Made by a program: the position numbers and the translations under genes
Part shown: positions 1-13,800 of the stretch, piece after piece
How the letters are laid out: each line of letters opens with the position of its first letter
Numbering within the stretch: position 1 is the first letter of the stretch
From: Romanomermis culicivorax
Lineage: Eukaryota > Nematoda > Enoplea > Mermithida > Mermithidae
Length of the DNA: 64,000 bases
Assembly: GCA_963922205.1 (NCBI GenBank)
Contig: CAWUHX010000146.1
Span: 434,001-498,000, forward strand
Direction: 5' to 3'
The notes under the pieces: model-generated
Seen by the model: the letters and a program-made list of their open reading frames with translations, nothing else
Told to the model about the DNA's origin: nothing
The model's database searches: none

Positions 1-3000
1 ACAAATGTAAAGAAATGGTAAACCAATAGCTTTCTGACTCCCAAGAGATTCAAAACTTCTGCCTCTCACACTAGCTGAAAAATAGTGAGGCAGGATTATA
101 GTCATTTTCAGAACTATAAAGAAACCCGAGGTTGGTTGCACTAACCCAACATGAGGATAATCTCAACATCGGGATAAAATTGATGATGCTGAGTTTGAGC
201 TAATCACAATGTCCAAATTATTCTCTTCCACTGCACAAACAATACTCACTTCAGGATTTACTACTACTGAGGTTTAAGTTCGAGTTTGAGAATTGCATAC
301 ATTTTTACATTTATTTGCTTAAGAGATAAGAAAATTATGTGAAAATATTAGTGCAACCCGACAGCTCGAGTTGGGGATAATCTCGACATTGAGCCCGTTA
401 GGATCCTATTGACATTCAAATTATACTGAACTTGAGATCAAATCGAGTCGCTTTTTTGTTCGAGATTATCTTGAGCTCGAGCTCAGATCCCTTTAGTGCA
501 ACTGATACTTGGTTACAGTCATTGGGCACCGATCTGCAAATGGAGGAACAGGGTAAAGCATACGAAAATGCTCCTGATTCAGCCATGCCTATATTAGGAG
601 TGTGCGCCAAATCCTGTACCCAGTTCACCCCGACTCCACTTGCACTCCCAGTGAAACAGTATGACTTTTTTGAAAGCAAGACGGGAGCGACAGAGATGGA
701 TGAAATTGCTTCCCGTCTGCAATGCCACAAAAAGCGCCCTTTCTGCAAATTTCAGTTTAAATCCAAAAACCGTGAATGACGCTATTTCGTTGAATAGTTA
801 AATAGAAGAGAATAAATTTGTTTATAGCTTGTAATCAGTAGAACTTACAGAGTGAATTCTATGCGATATGCTATATAAAATGAGTGCATTAAACATATCT
901 TGCACAATCGATTTAGTTCTAAGAGGACTTTATGCTATAAGTTCTTTTCTAAAAAAGCCGAGTGGAATTTTATGTGCCACTTTCCTACGATCGATTCCTG
1001 TTTTATTAACACTAAATTTAGCAAAAAAGTTCAACGCAGTTAGAGGCACACATGTATGAGGGAAAACATGGGGGTACAAACTACCCCAAAGGTTTTGAAA
1101 CTGGAAAATCTGTTATAAAAAAAAATTTGGTCAACTTTCTTGAATTTTTGATCTCAAAAAACGCCAAAAAATAAAGGTCCAGCCCTGAACTCTTCTTGAA
1201 GTTCCGGAGATCTACATGTTTGGTTGGAAAGTGTGTTGATGCACTCAGCTGCAGAATATACTTTTTCACAGACATGGAAAATTTTTTTTTTGAGAAAGAA
1301 TGAAAATCCAATATAACGAAAGTGAATTTTTTCCAACTCCAACCCAAGTTCTCAAGAATCTAGTTCGATCCTTTTTCTAGCTTGGCAACTATCCAAGCAA
1401 GTATATTCTTCTTTCTTCTGCCCTATCGGGGCATTTTCTAATAAACTAGTTCACCTCTTTTTAGTGGGCCTCAACCATGCACGAAAACCTTCATAGAAGC
1501 GCATTTAAGTTTCAAATTTGGTCATCTTCACATAAAAGAAACAATAAGAAATCTTAAAGCTAAAACTTATTGTAAACAGAGTGTAAAGTGACCATTTCGA
1601 TTGAATTCCCCATAAACAAGAATCCCTCAACCCAAAAAAACCTCAAAAATACTTTCGTTTTAAATACACACAGAACAATTTCTTGTGTGAAGTGATTGTG
1701 TCCATTGAATTCCGCATGGTCAGAAACCTCTCCCCTCAAACATCGCAGAAATACATTTGAAATACACTCAATATAATTTTGTGTGTAAAGTGATCACATT
1801 CATTAAATTTCCCGTGGTCGAAACCCCCCTCCATAAAAAAATCACGAAAATAGGCTTGATTACGCCCGAGATAATTTTTTTGTGTAAAGTGACGCACCCA
1901 TTGATTTCCCGCAACCAAAGACCCCTTTCACAAAAAAGTCACGAAAATACTCTTGTTTACACCAGGATAAGTTTTTTGTGTAAAGTGATCGCATTCATCA
2001 AATTCTTCGTATTTAAAAACCTATCCCCCAAAAAATCACGAAAATACGCTTTTTTGCACCCGAGATAATTTTTCAAGTAAAGTGATCGCATTAATCGAAT
2101 TCCCGATGGTCGAAAACCCTTCCATCAAAAAATCAGGAGAATACGCCTGTTTACACCCGGTATAACTTTTTGTGTAAAGTGATCACATTCTCCTCCCACT
2201 AAAAAATCATGAAAATACGCTTGTTTACACCCGAGATAATTTTCTTGTGTACAGTATTCACATTCGTCAAATTCCCGATAGTAGAAAACACCTTCCGCCA
2301 AAAAATCAAGAAAATATGCTTGTTTACACCCGAGATAACTTTTTGTGTAAAATAATCGCATTCATCAAATTCTTCATATTCAAAAACCCATTCACCCAAA
2401 AAATTACGAAAATACACTTGTTTACACACGGGATAATTTTTTAAGTAAAGTGATTGCATTCATCAAATTCAACATGGTCGAAAACCCCTTCCACCGAAAA
2501 ATCACGAAAATACGCTTATTTGCACCCGAGATAATTTTTCAAGTAAAGTGGTCGCATCAATCGAATTCCCGATGGTCGAAAACCCCTTCCACCAAAAAAT
2601 CAGGAAAATACGCTTGTTTACACCCGGGATAATTTTTTGTGTAAAGTGATCACATTCATTAAATTCCCCGCGATCGAAAACCTCTTCCATTACCAAATTA
2701 CGGAAATACGCTTGTTTACATCCGGGATAATCTTTTTGTGTAAAGTGACCGCGTCCATCGAATTCCCAATGGTCGAAAACACTTTCAGCCCAAAAATCCT
2801 ATTAAGGCTTCCGGTTCAATTGAAACTGCAAAAAATTAGTAGTGCATCATGCTGCAAAAAAATTTTTTTTTGAAGCCGTATGTATTATATAACAAATTGA
2901 GGAATTTCGCGTTTCCCGCGACTTTGCAACCATATAAGTGAATTGAGGCCATATTTTAAAAAAATGAAAAATCGCATTTGAGACTGCACCCCCAAGATGC

Positions 3001-3280
3001 TCAGGCCGAAGTATGAAGCTTGGATATGCCACACCCAATGATGGGCATGGTGGAACTGAGTGGCCTCAAAAAGTGCGTTTTTGCATGTTTTTGGGTCCCC
3101 ACCGAGCACCACATGCAGATAGAGGCGAAATAACAGAAGGCACCTCATAGTTTGCCCGTATGCCCGAAATTATGCAAAGAACCCGAAGGTTCTAGCTCTT
3201 ACCGTTTTGGCTCTAGAGGGGGGACATGAAATTTGGGGGCCAAGTATATTATAGGTTGACGCTATTGCGCCACCTCTAAT
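1..3280 (+). repeat. 3.3-kb dispersed repeat, copy A (cut by window edge)
   Basis: The whole stretch is matched, in reverse orientation, by 39462-42590, in the same order: the AATGGTAAACC-containing end, a CTCGAG-rich part, the GTTTGGTTGGAAAGTG part, the 97-bp minisatellite, and the TGGGTGTGGC...GCGCCACC end. It has no convincing protein; its open frames are short and run through the repeat. The right end is near 3274 (GCGCCACC). The left end lies outside the window because copy B continues past the matching point. Class unknown; a non-autonomous element carrying a satellite core is my inference. Confidence 0.8.
1600..2800 (+). repeat. 97-bp minisatellite, about 12 units
   Basis: The phrases TTGTTTACACCCG and GTGTAAAGTGATCGCATT recur about every 97 bp (near 1784, 1881, 1977, 2075, 2440, 2537, 2636 and 2735), separated by a CCCTTCCACCAAAAAATCA phrase. 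Some units are shortened (around 2170-2246). The inverted copy at 39870-40490 has only about six units. Confidence 0.85.
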
Positions 3281-3309
3281 GAAACGGGTATAGCTTCGCC
3301 GTATTCAAC

Positions 3310-3800
3310 TTACTATGACTTTAAAATTACTACAACTTTAAAATAAATGGAGTATAATGGACTGTTGTAATGGAGATTTAGGTAGGAGGATGTGGATAAA
3401 AAGCCGCAAATCGGATCGGGGTCCATTCCCGGCTGACTTGTTATACCTGAAATAGAAACAATATATATGCAACAGCCAAAATCGGATGAGGCTTAGACTC
3501 CATGTAGACTTCTACTATACCACCAAAAGTCATGCACATATGTTACGCTGTCTTCCCATGTATGTAGCGGGCGTCCCTTGGGTTTGTGATAAGTTTCTCA
3601 TAGTCAAAGGCTGGAAAAATTCCACATGTTACATAAGAACTTAGAACATTCTTGTGTCTGATGAAGTCAAAAATCTATTGGAGATGAAATCTGTTGGCAA
3701 TCAACGAGAATATTGCATGGAATCAACAGGGAGTCTGTCTGTGGTCAATACCCCCAAGCCCCCACGAATATGTGTGGTCGGAACTCACCGATCAGGAGAA
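3310..3800 (+). repeat. Dispersed repeat, copy 1 (related copy at 7770-8070)
   Basis: Shared phrases with 7770-8070 include AAGTCATGCACA, TCTGATGAA(G/T)TCAAAAATCT, GTCAACAGG.AGTCTGTCT and a CTCCAAGAACATGT/CCCACGAATATGT pair. A separate short phrase AATGGAGTATA at 3348 recurs at 9438 and 12497. The rest of the interval 3281-4637 holds nothing else I recognise. It is probably intron sequence of the TRPC gene, because the next exon begins in phase 1. Confidence 0.6.
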
Positions 3801-4637
3801 TTTTCGAATAAAACTGAACTGAACTAAAAAACTGAAAAAATGATGCGCAAAATCCGTAACAAAACTTCAATGGAAATAATTTCTCGGAGTTAATTTTCCG
3901 GGTTAATGATCCGTCTTATTTGCGTTTGCTTTAGTGCAGAACTTACCGAAAATCTTTCCGCTAGAAACAAAGTGCAACACTGTTTGATAAGATTAAATGA
4001 CCTGTGATAAGTGATTATCATTTTTTATGATAATCGAGTCGTTGGACTGACCTACGTGATCACTGTTCTCATCGATAACTTTTGGTCAATTGAGCCTCCA
4101 GTCCATAAATTTATTTTTCTTAGGTCTAGGCCGTGGATTATCCGGGGCTTGGAACTGGTTCCAGGATTTTCACTCAAAAAACGAATCGAGATTTAGGTTT
4201 CGAGTTTTTAGATGTTAATTTATTGTGTTTTGTAAATGGATTTTACTCTAAAATATTTGAATCGGCGGGTTCCGGCTTCGAATTTTATTTACCAGTTTCG
4301 AAATAAGCGACGGATGTGGTTACTACTGATATTAGGGTATCGTGCATTCACAATTTTACAATAAAGAAATACATATATCGATTTCCGAATATTATGTATA
4401 TGTAATAATTTTGGTTCTCAGTGGAACTGGTGGAATCAAAGAATTGGTAGCATAAATCTTCGATCCATTGTTTATTGTAAAGCTTATACGACGCTTTTGC
4501 GACAGATGCGGGACTGGGACCCGGATACAGCTGTCTTCTGTTCTTGGTTTACCAATTTGCGAGCAATAACCTACTGTTAAATTTCAATTTTGTGTTTATC
4601 CCCTGTAGAATTTATTTTTTCTTTCTTTCTTTCACAG

Positions 4638-4858
4638 TGGACAATGAAAACGTAGAGATCATAGAACTTCTGCTTAGTCACGAAGACATCAAAATCGGCA
4701 ACGCCTTACTGCACGGCATCAGGGAAGGCGTTTATAAAATGGTAGAAATGTTGATCGACCATCCCAGTATCACGTCCGATATGTTGGGCGACGGGTGGCG
4801 CGGTTCCTTAGACCATAACGATGCGGAAAATTTTGAATATTCCGCGGACATATCACCG
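4638..4858 (+). CDS. TRPC exon A: ankyrin repeats
   Basis: The acceptor TTCACAG is at 4637 and the donor CCG|GTATGA at 4859. The exon encodes [18 protein letters not shown] and a second helix pair ending SADISP, which matches the N-terminal ankyrin repeats of TRPC. It enters in phase 1 and leaves in phase 0. Confidence 0.9.
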
Positions 4859-7800
4859 GTATGATCGGCTAATCACGAAACAGTCGGATCAATATGTGTC
4901 CGCCATTACTATACAGATTTTATTGTCTCCCAACTCTTGAGAAATAGCTACCATTTTAGAGAATCGTAAGATTATTCCTGTCATACTGATCCGCCAAGGT
5001 TCCTTCCAAAAATATACAGGTTCCTTCCAAAATGAAATAAATTTTCGTCATGTTGATCTATGGAATAAGCTTTTTCCATTCGATCTATGAAGAATGATCT
5101 CGAATAGCCTTGATCGCATCCGATTAGCTCATTTTAAACACGGAGAAACTGAGCCCGATTATAAACCGGTCAAACGTCCATAAAAAACGATTGTCTTGGA
5201 TGAAGTGATATATTTTCGATATCAGAAAAATGTCGGACTCGTTTTTATTGAGCTGCTTACAATCTAATTTTTAGATGTAATTAGGGGAGATGATGCATAT
5301 GAACTTCGGTGAGATGATGCATATGAACCCTTTAGACTTTGTCAGTCCTATGGTAAACCATATAACCACATAGATAAGAAATCGAAATCCGTTCCTAATA
5401 AAAAGCATCAAGTTTCTCGCTGTTTCAGGTCTTGACCCAGTTTTTATGGCTTTTTAAGTAATGCTTTTTGGGACACTCTGTTCCTGAGCGTGATTCCGTC
5501 TCTTTCCATACATTTTGAAAGCTAAAGGACGCACAAATTTGTGGTGACCATTTGAAAGGCAAGTATCTCGTTCTCCTCGTCCACTCTGAGCCGGTGACTT
5601 TATTTTGTGTATGTCTGCCCTAGCTGTAATTCCACATCCACATTCTTGGAGGAAGCTAAAAACATGTTACTTTTCATTGCAGACAAAATTTTCTGCTCTG
5701 CAGTTCATTTCCATAAAATCAGATTAAAATGATCATAAAGAGCAGGTCTAAAGTTCCATATAAAAAACTTTTATTGTAGATTTTTTGTACTGGAAACTTG
5801 TCGAAGAGTTAGTTTAACAGGCAAAGGTTCCCTTCTTGGTGAAACTAATATTAAATGATTACTTCAGAAAGTGTGATGCACGACTTCGATGACGATCTTG
5901 CTCATCACCAACTCGAAATTTTCTGCTTACGAGTTCAAACAGAATACGATAACTTTTTACCACAATCGCTGTTTATTAAAGGAAACTTGAATTTAAAAAA
6001 AATTCATATGACCCAGAATTGTATACGCACTCCACTGAATTTTCAACGATTAATCAAGTGAAATCACTTGCAATAAGGAACAATCCGCTCGTTCATTTTT
6101 CAAATGATTCTGTTCAATCGAACAGATGTGGATAAATATAATTTCATCTACTGGTAAATTTTGTAGTGTTGTGGACATAAAACTCGTTGCCACCACCTGA
6201 AACCAACTCTGTTGGCGGGTCTTCCACTTTCACTTTCATCGTTTTCACAAACGCGGCATATCGGACGTTACGTTAATTGATATATTTTCGTTGATATAAC
6301 AAAAAATTATTAACGGTGTATCCCCATTTTTTACGCTGCTGTAAGGATTCAAAGTTTGACTTGAACTGTCACAGAATTTTTCCGTTAATTCATAACTTTG
6401 AATGCAAAAAATTTTATTTCTTATGTCGAGCAAATATCAGTGAGCGTATACGGTTTAATGTTTTTGAAAACGATCTTCAAATATTTCTCTGGACTACTGT
6501 ATTTCTGCTAATCAAACATGATTATGATTATACAACTTTACCATTCACAGGTCATGCTAGCCGCCCACCTCGATCAATTCGAAATTTTACAATTGCTCCT
6601 GAGTCGAGGCGCCCGAATCTACAAACCACACGTGGCCGCCTGCCCGTGCGACCAGTGCAAAGAAGACAGATCAAGCGACAGCCTGCAACACTCTTTGAAA
6701 CGCATCTACACATTTCGAGCTTTAGCCAGTCCTGCCTGGATTTCTCTGACTTCTAATGATCCTATTCTGACCGCTTTCAGGTTGAGGTGAGCTGTTTTTG
6801 ATCACGTGACCACTGATTCGCAGGTTTGAATTCGTTTCGTAACAGTTGGGAGTTGCAAAGGTTGTCTCGAAGCGAATGCGAGTTCAAAGACATATATTTG
6901 CATTTGAGCGAGCAATGCAAATCCTACGCAGTGGATCTCTTAAGTCAGTGCAGGAGCACAGAAGAAGTTATAGCCATAATGAACAGGGGTAATTCAGCCG
7001 ACGAAAATCAAGAACTTTATACTCCCAGGCTGAGTTTGGACCGGCTAAAGCTGGCTATCAAGTATGAACAGAAACAGGTGAGTATAGTGTTATATATGCA
7101 TAGCAGTTATAAACTTAAAAAATAAACAAAATTGGCCATAAAATAATAAAAAAATGAGTCTACATCAATGAAAGTCCTACTAGCAGATAAAACTTGACAA
7201 GATCGATCGATCGATGCAATTTTTGTATATTTGCCTCAAAGACATGATTTCCTTTTCATGACGAAGAATTCCCAGTATTATCGTTCTTTTCAAGTTCGTT
7301 TCACACCCTCATTGCCAACAACTTTTGACATCCATTTGGTTCCAAGGATTCCCGGGTCGGCGAGAATCAAGTTCTATGATCAACATCCTTGTCACTACCC
7401 TGCTAATATTCGCGTGGCCTTTCATCGCTCTAATTTACATAATTTATCCGAGAAGCAAAATTGGTCAGATGGTCCGATCACCGTACATGAAATTTTTGTA
7501 CTATTCAACGTCGTTCAGTTGTTTTTTGCTACTTCTAACTTTGGCTACCGTAGAGGATTACCGGTCGAACATGGAGGACGACGTTTCGGACAATAGGACT
7601 ATGAACCGAGGACCACCGCCGTCGTTTGTTGAAGTTCTAATTATATTCTGGGTTTTCGGTATGTGAGGAAAATCTGGGCAAATCACAACCCTTTAAGCTT
7701 TTATTTTACTAAACTTTTTCAACTTTTATTAAAATACTCGTAATTTAATAAATTGAACCCATATCATGCATGTATAGTTTCACTTTACCACTGCAAGTCA

Positions 7801-10800
7801 TGCACACATAGCGCTAGTCTCGTCCTCATATTTCGTTTAGATAGGTTCGGAATGGGTTTCCAAAACATGATGTATAGTTAACAAGTTTTTGATCAATACT
7901 CGAAATTTCCACACACACTATGAGATAATTGACAGTCTTAGGTCTGATGAATTCAAAAATCTGCGGAAGATTCGCCGGAATTCTACATTGGGTCAACAGG
8001 TAGTCTGTCTAGGTTCTTCAATAACTCTACCTCCAAGAACATGTATGACGCAGATTGGATCTTCAAACCATTGAGCAGTTAAAATAATCTGCCGGCTTTG
8101 CATATTATGCTGACATCATACATACGAAGTCACATACACTACAGTGGCTAGAACTTTGGTTTCTGCATGTTTCGCAAACGAATGTTTGTCAATGTGATCT
8201 AGATTTTTCTCATTCTAGAACGACTGTAGTTTTTTCTAGATAATAATTAAAGTCTCTACGGTAGCAGTTCAGATTATGGCCGACTGAAAAAAAGCTTACC
8301 GTAATTGGCCAATTTTGGAAATTTTTAGTTTTTCACTCCAGCTGATATCGACTGCAACCAAACTTTTTTGAGAATAAGCTAAGCTTGAACTTCATGTTTA
8401 CTGTTTGATACATTTTGATACGTTTGATACGTTGATACGTTGATACGTTTGATACGTTGATACGTTTGATACGTTGATACGTTTGATACATGTAAGACTA
8501 AAATATATAGCTAGCAGCTAATGTATATTTTTTGTACATATATGTTGCGAATGATTGGTTTTGATACTAAATAATAATACTGTTGATTAGAGCGTTTTTC
8601 TTTAGAAATGTGCTCGATAACCCAATTGGGGGTTTCACTTATCTGCATGAACGTACACTAACATCAGAATTGAACCTGCAATGCAACTTATAGAAAGTGA
8701 TAGTCTGATCTGGAAAATCAGTAGAAGTTTAACGTCGGATATGAGTCTTTGGTCAAATCTCTATAAAACAATACGGCTTTATTTTGAAAACCTCAGAAAT
8801 TTCTTAAACTTGGTGAAGATATGTTATCCTCTTCTCAACTACCATTCACTCATTCTGCCTCAATTGTGGAACAAATGCTCAATCCTTAAGAAAGTGTTTT
8901 CAAGCAATTCATGGATTTTTCTCAGCGAGCTTTGGGTACTGCTCTGCGCAAATCTCATGGTTCCTCAATACTGTATCAAGGCCAGACAAGCTTAGTGGAT
9001 TTAACAGCGTCTTGCTTGAATAGAATTCTGGAGTTCGTGCTTTCGCCTGTCATTATATTATGCCCATTCAATTCAAAATAATAGGCCGAGCGATAAAGAA
9101 CAGAGTAGATTCAATTTGATACGTAACTTTTATTTGGTTGGAAATTTTATATTGTAGAAAAACGCTGAATTTATTCATGAGAATGAGGAAGGCCAAAATC
9201 ATTGAAGAGACATCGTGTTCCCCCGCTGTCGATTTGGACAGAACTGCTTCGATTCATGATTACTACTCGAGAAATTTAAACCACTTGGCCAGGTTCTTGA
9301 AGGAAATCTTCAGTTGTTGTTGTGTTTTCCTGCACAATGAAGAAAAAATTTTCCATTGTTTATATCAATAAGCGAACTAGTTTTTTCCGTATTGAACTTA
9401 CTTTCATAGGATCGCTGCATCAATCATTTTAAAATGAATGGAGTATAGTTTCACCTTTGTGTATCAAGCTTAACTGCGGTCTCTGACTTTGTATTCAACT
9501 TCAGGTATGTTATGGTCTGAAATGAAGCAACTCTGGGACGAAGGTTTCAACAAATATTTGCATCAATGGTGGAACTTGTTGGACTTTATAATGATCGCCC
9601 TTTACTTGTGCACTTTTTCACTCCGAACGATCGCCTACTTGCGTTTCCATACTAAATATGTAAATTTGGCCAATTTGCCCAGGCAAGATTGGTGGTCCGG
9701 CGAACCGATGTTAATAGCCGAAAGCCTATTCGCTATAGCCAACGTTTTTAGTTTCGCTAGGATTATCTACTTATTCCAAACTAGCCCATATTTGGGACCA
9801 TTGCAAATTTCTTTGGGATGTATGTTGATCGACATTGGAAAATTTTTTGTCATCTTTTTCTTGATTTTGACCTCATTCGCCATCGGGTTGGTTCAGTTGT
9901 ATTGGTACTACGGCAAAAGTGTTCATTGCCCAGTCGATGCATCTATCAATTGCAAAAAAGAAGCATTTTCTTCGTAAGAAAAGTTCAAATTTTTTTGCTG
10001 TTCTTCATTTCATAATATCTTTCTTTTTCCACCTTCTGTTCATCCATGGTCTTATCATTTCCATATTATTCCCGCACTTTCTCTCAGAAGGAATAACGTT
10101 GTACAGTATCTGATGTTTCAGCATCAAGCTTTCGTTACGAGGTCAGAAAAGTGAATATGCTAGAGTGTCTATTTATGAGAAAAAATGACTTTTCTTTTAA
10201 CTTTTCAAGGGTCATTTATACTTCCCTTTTCCAACGGAAATGAACGAAACGGATCGTAAAATACTTGAAACGTTCAGCTTGAAAATCTATTTTCCGACGG
10301 AAAGAATAACTACAATTTTGCGGAACACGACCGACGCTAAACCGAACGCAACGAAAATTTTCCTTTCGTTCAGTTACATTACGTTTCTTGCATTCCGTTC
10401 CGTTCCGTCGCAAAAATCACGTATAAATGTTCCTTTACTCGACGAACAACTGTACAACTCGGCGAAATATTTCACCGTTTACTCCACAGGACCTAATATT
10501 TTTAATTCGTCTCGTTTCCCTTCCTGTTTACTTTACTGGAGTCAACCATTTCTTTGTTTCCTTTCTTTTTTTCCCTTTTCTTTTATCCTTTTCTCCCGTT
10601 TTCTTACTTCTACCGTTATTTCAGCATTTCCAACTCTTACACGACTCTCCTATGGTCACTCTTCAGCATCACAAAACCGGAGGATACCGATGTTGTCGAG
10701 AAACATTATTTCACTCAACTGGCCGGTCGTGGGATGTACATCGCCTATCATGTGACTTCGATAATCGTTCTTTTGAACATGCTTATAGCTATGATGAGCC

Positions 10801-13800
10801 ATTCTTTTCAGAATATAAACGTAAGATTGCTCTTTCCGAATTTACTTCCTGAAAGCAAATATTATTTCACATTTTCATTGTTTTCTGGCCAGCCACATGT
10901 CATATAGAGGATTATAAAATTTTTTGAGTTAATGAAAACTTGTGCAATAAAAGCGTTGTGTAACGATTTTGAAAACGGTATTAATTTTTCCTTTTACGAC
11001 AGGATCACGCCGATTTAGAATGGAAATTTCATCGAACGAAATTGTGGTTGAGTTATTTCGACGAAGGTTCCAGTTTGCCGGCTCCTTTCAATTTAGTCGT
11101 GTCACCTAAATGGATGGTGTACTTTACTAAAGGGGCTGTGAATTTCGTGAAATGTTTACTTTTTCGTCAGCCATTACCAAAAGCGTCGAGGAGAGCGACT
11201 ATCAAAGTGAGAGGTTTTGAGAAAAAACAACTGGAAAAGGGTCGACTTCTTTACTGAACTGTCGGGAGCAGGGTTTTTCCTGCACCTGTCGTTCCGCAAG
11301 AAAAATTTCCGTACCAACATTAAAAACCACTAAAAATATTAAAAAGTTTCCGTTCCGTGCGGAAAACTCTCCGAAAATTTTCCGCACGACCCCAAAAAAA
11401 TCCACACTGTGCGGAGAAAACCCAGGTCGGGAGAAGTTTTGTCGTCAAGGGTACGCATTGAATGAACTATGGATTTTTGGCATGGTGTATCAATGCGTGT
11501 CTAAGATAATTTTTTTGAAGCTTAGTGTACTTCTTACAAAATGTAGCGAAATTAGAACTCTCCTCAAATTGATTTAAAATAGGCTTTTAGTGAAGAACTT
11601 TCTCTTCAATAGGTTTTAAAGAATCGGCTGAGTGATCTACGGATGGAAGTGTGGTTTAGCAGAAAATAATAAATATGAGAAGTAATACTTCGCTTTCCGG
11701 TTCCATACTTTACAAGTATTCCAAGAAAGATGCTCCGTAGAATCTGTGTTATACTCACATAAATTATAGCTCTCAAAGGTTTATACGGGTGGACCCGTTA
11801 TCGCGACAGGCCCATAACCGCTACCTGGATCATGACCGCGAAACGGTCATTACCGTGACAAGTATATATTATTCATAATATGATATGATATATACAGTAA
11901 AGGGTTCATTGCCGCGTTGGACCGATTACCGCCATCCCTGTTGATTTTTAGCTTCCTTGAAAAAAATGACTGCAAAGAAACAATGAAAAATAAATGCAAT
12001 TTAAATTGATGCATTCACGTTTACTTTCATATCTTATTGTGATTATAATCAGATTCCTGATAGTAGGCTATGTTAAAACATTCCGATCTTGATTTAGTAC
12101 GTGAAATTTCGACTTGGTTTTTCGTCAACATAATGAATATTGCGACGCAACGCTTGACTTTTGACGTGTATTTTTAGATTCTTCATCGAAAATATTTAGC
12201 ACATTTTTCCAGTTCAACACTAATTTTTTTCAAGTTTCGACGAAGAATCAGGCAGCCCTTCTCGTATTTCGTGTACAGTAACAAGCTTCCTATACTCCGT
12301 TAATTTTGAAATGATCGGTTCAACGATATCGCAGTCAAACTTTTATGGAAGGCTCGTTGACTCTGTTCAATAAATTTTTTATTCTTGATACAGACTGCTT
12401 GTAATCACTCTTTTCAACTATTTCAAGATTATCGAAATCGACTTCCTGATCACTAGCAAGGTGAAATTCTGACCGCTGTATCGACCATTTCAGAATGAAT
12501 GGAGTATAGTTCTTGGCGCTAAATTTACTCTATATATTCGCTGCATCCTGCCATGATCTTGAATTTCCCGAATCTTCCATTATTTGTGATTGTAAAATAT
12601 ATCATTAAGAACTAATTAGTCCAATTCCAACTTGAAAATAATCTGTTTTTCTTGAAATGCTTCTATAGTCTGTTTTTCTTGAAATACTTCCAAATAATGA
12701 AAGTGGAAAGCAAGTAGTACTTCAGATTTTTGCGATTTTCTGATAAACAATATATCATGAGGGACTGGAAATTTGTCAGCATACTGACCTACGTTTAGCA
12801 ATTTTTCGAGTAAAAAATTTTACAGTAAAAACTTTATGTAAACGATTTTGACGACAGTACTGATTTGTGTCACTTTTCTATTTGGAAGCATTTTATAAAA
12901 AACAGACAGTGAAAAGGAAGGATTTTCACGACTTTCTGCTAATGCGCTGAGAGTGCTGTCGTATTTCCTCTGAAGTCCGTAAACTCGACGAAGGATCCAT
13001 ATCTAAATTTATATGACGGGCATTGCTGCAGTCACAACACGTTGTGCAGGGCTGTGCGGTCGGTAAGTACAACTACCCTCCAGATTGCGAGCACCGTTAC
13101 ATGTCACATCGGACTGGAAATTTGTGTTGAACATGCTCAACTAAGACCTAATTCAGAAGTGCAATTGCCGGTTGTTGCCGATTGAATCCTAGAGATTGGC
13201 GACAGACACCGACTACCGCCGATTGTCGTCGACAAAAATCCTACGATTTTTTGACAATTTTCTGAGTGAAACATTCTATAAGAAAAGCTTTGTGTGAATG
13301 AATTTTGATAACAAACCAATTATTTGTCCTATTTTCAAAATAACTAAGTCCAATCATTTTTCAAATGAGCCTCGGAATGCAAAAATATTCGAAGAAATCT
13401 GTAGGCAAGTGGTGACCATGCACGAAATCGCTTTTAGCTTAAGAAACTCGCTTATAAACGGCTTGTACATTGTAATCACGATCCCTGGTTTTCAGCGCCC
13501 GGGGCGCAAAAAAACAGACGCATTTCGTCATCCCAGGTCGTCTCATCCTACCGAATACACCACATATCAAGATATTATGGACCGGATAATCTCACGTTTC
13601 ATTCATCAAACCAAAAAGGACATGAAATTAGATTCGGTGAACGAAGACGACTTACTAGAAATAAAGCAAGACATATCCAGCTTGAGGTAGATGAAGTGTA
13701 CAATGGTGCCTCGATGAGAATCAACTTCTGCTTTGACCCTTTTTCAGATTCGAATTGCGGGAAGATCGTCGGAAAGAAGTAATGAGATCGGTGAAATATA

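Noticed and set aside
1600-2800. CRISPR-like array
   Set aside because: The units are contiguous 97-bp tandem repeats with no unique spacers of fixed length, in a eukaryotic genome.
10240-10755. 171-codon open frame on the + strand
   Set aside because: It runs through a TRPC intron into exon F in the wrong frame and has no family resemblance.
13298-13495. 5' extension of TRPC exon H
   Set aside because: The open frame continues upstream but lacks family residues, and a good acceptor (CTGGTTTTCAG) at 13495 gives the right phase.
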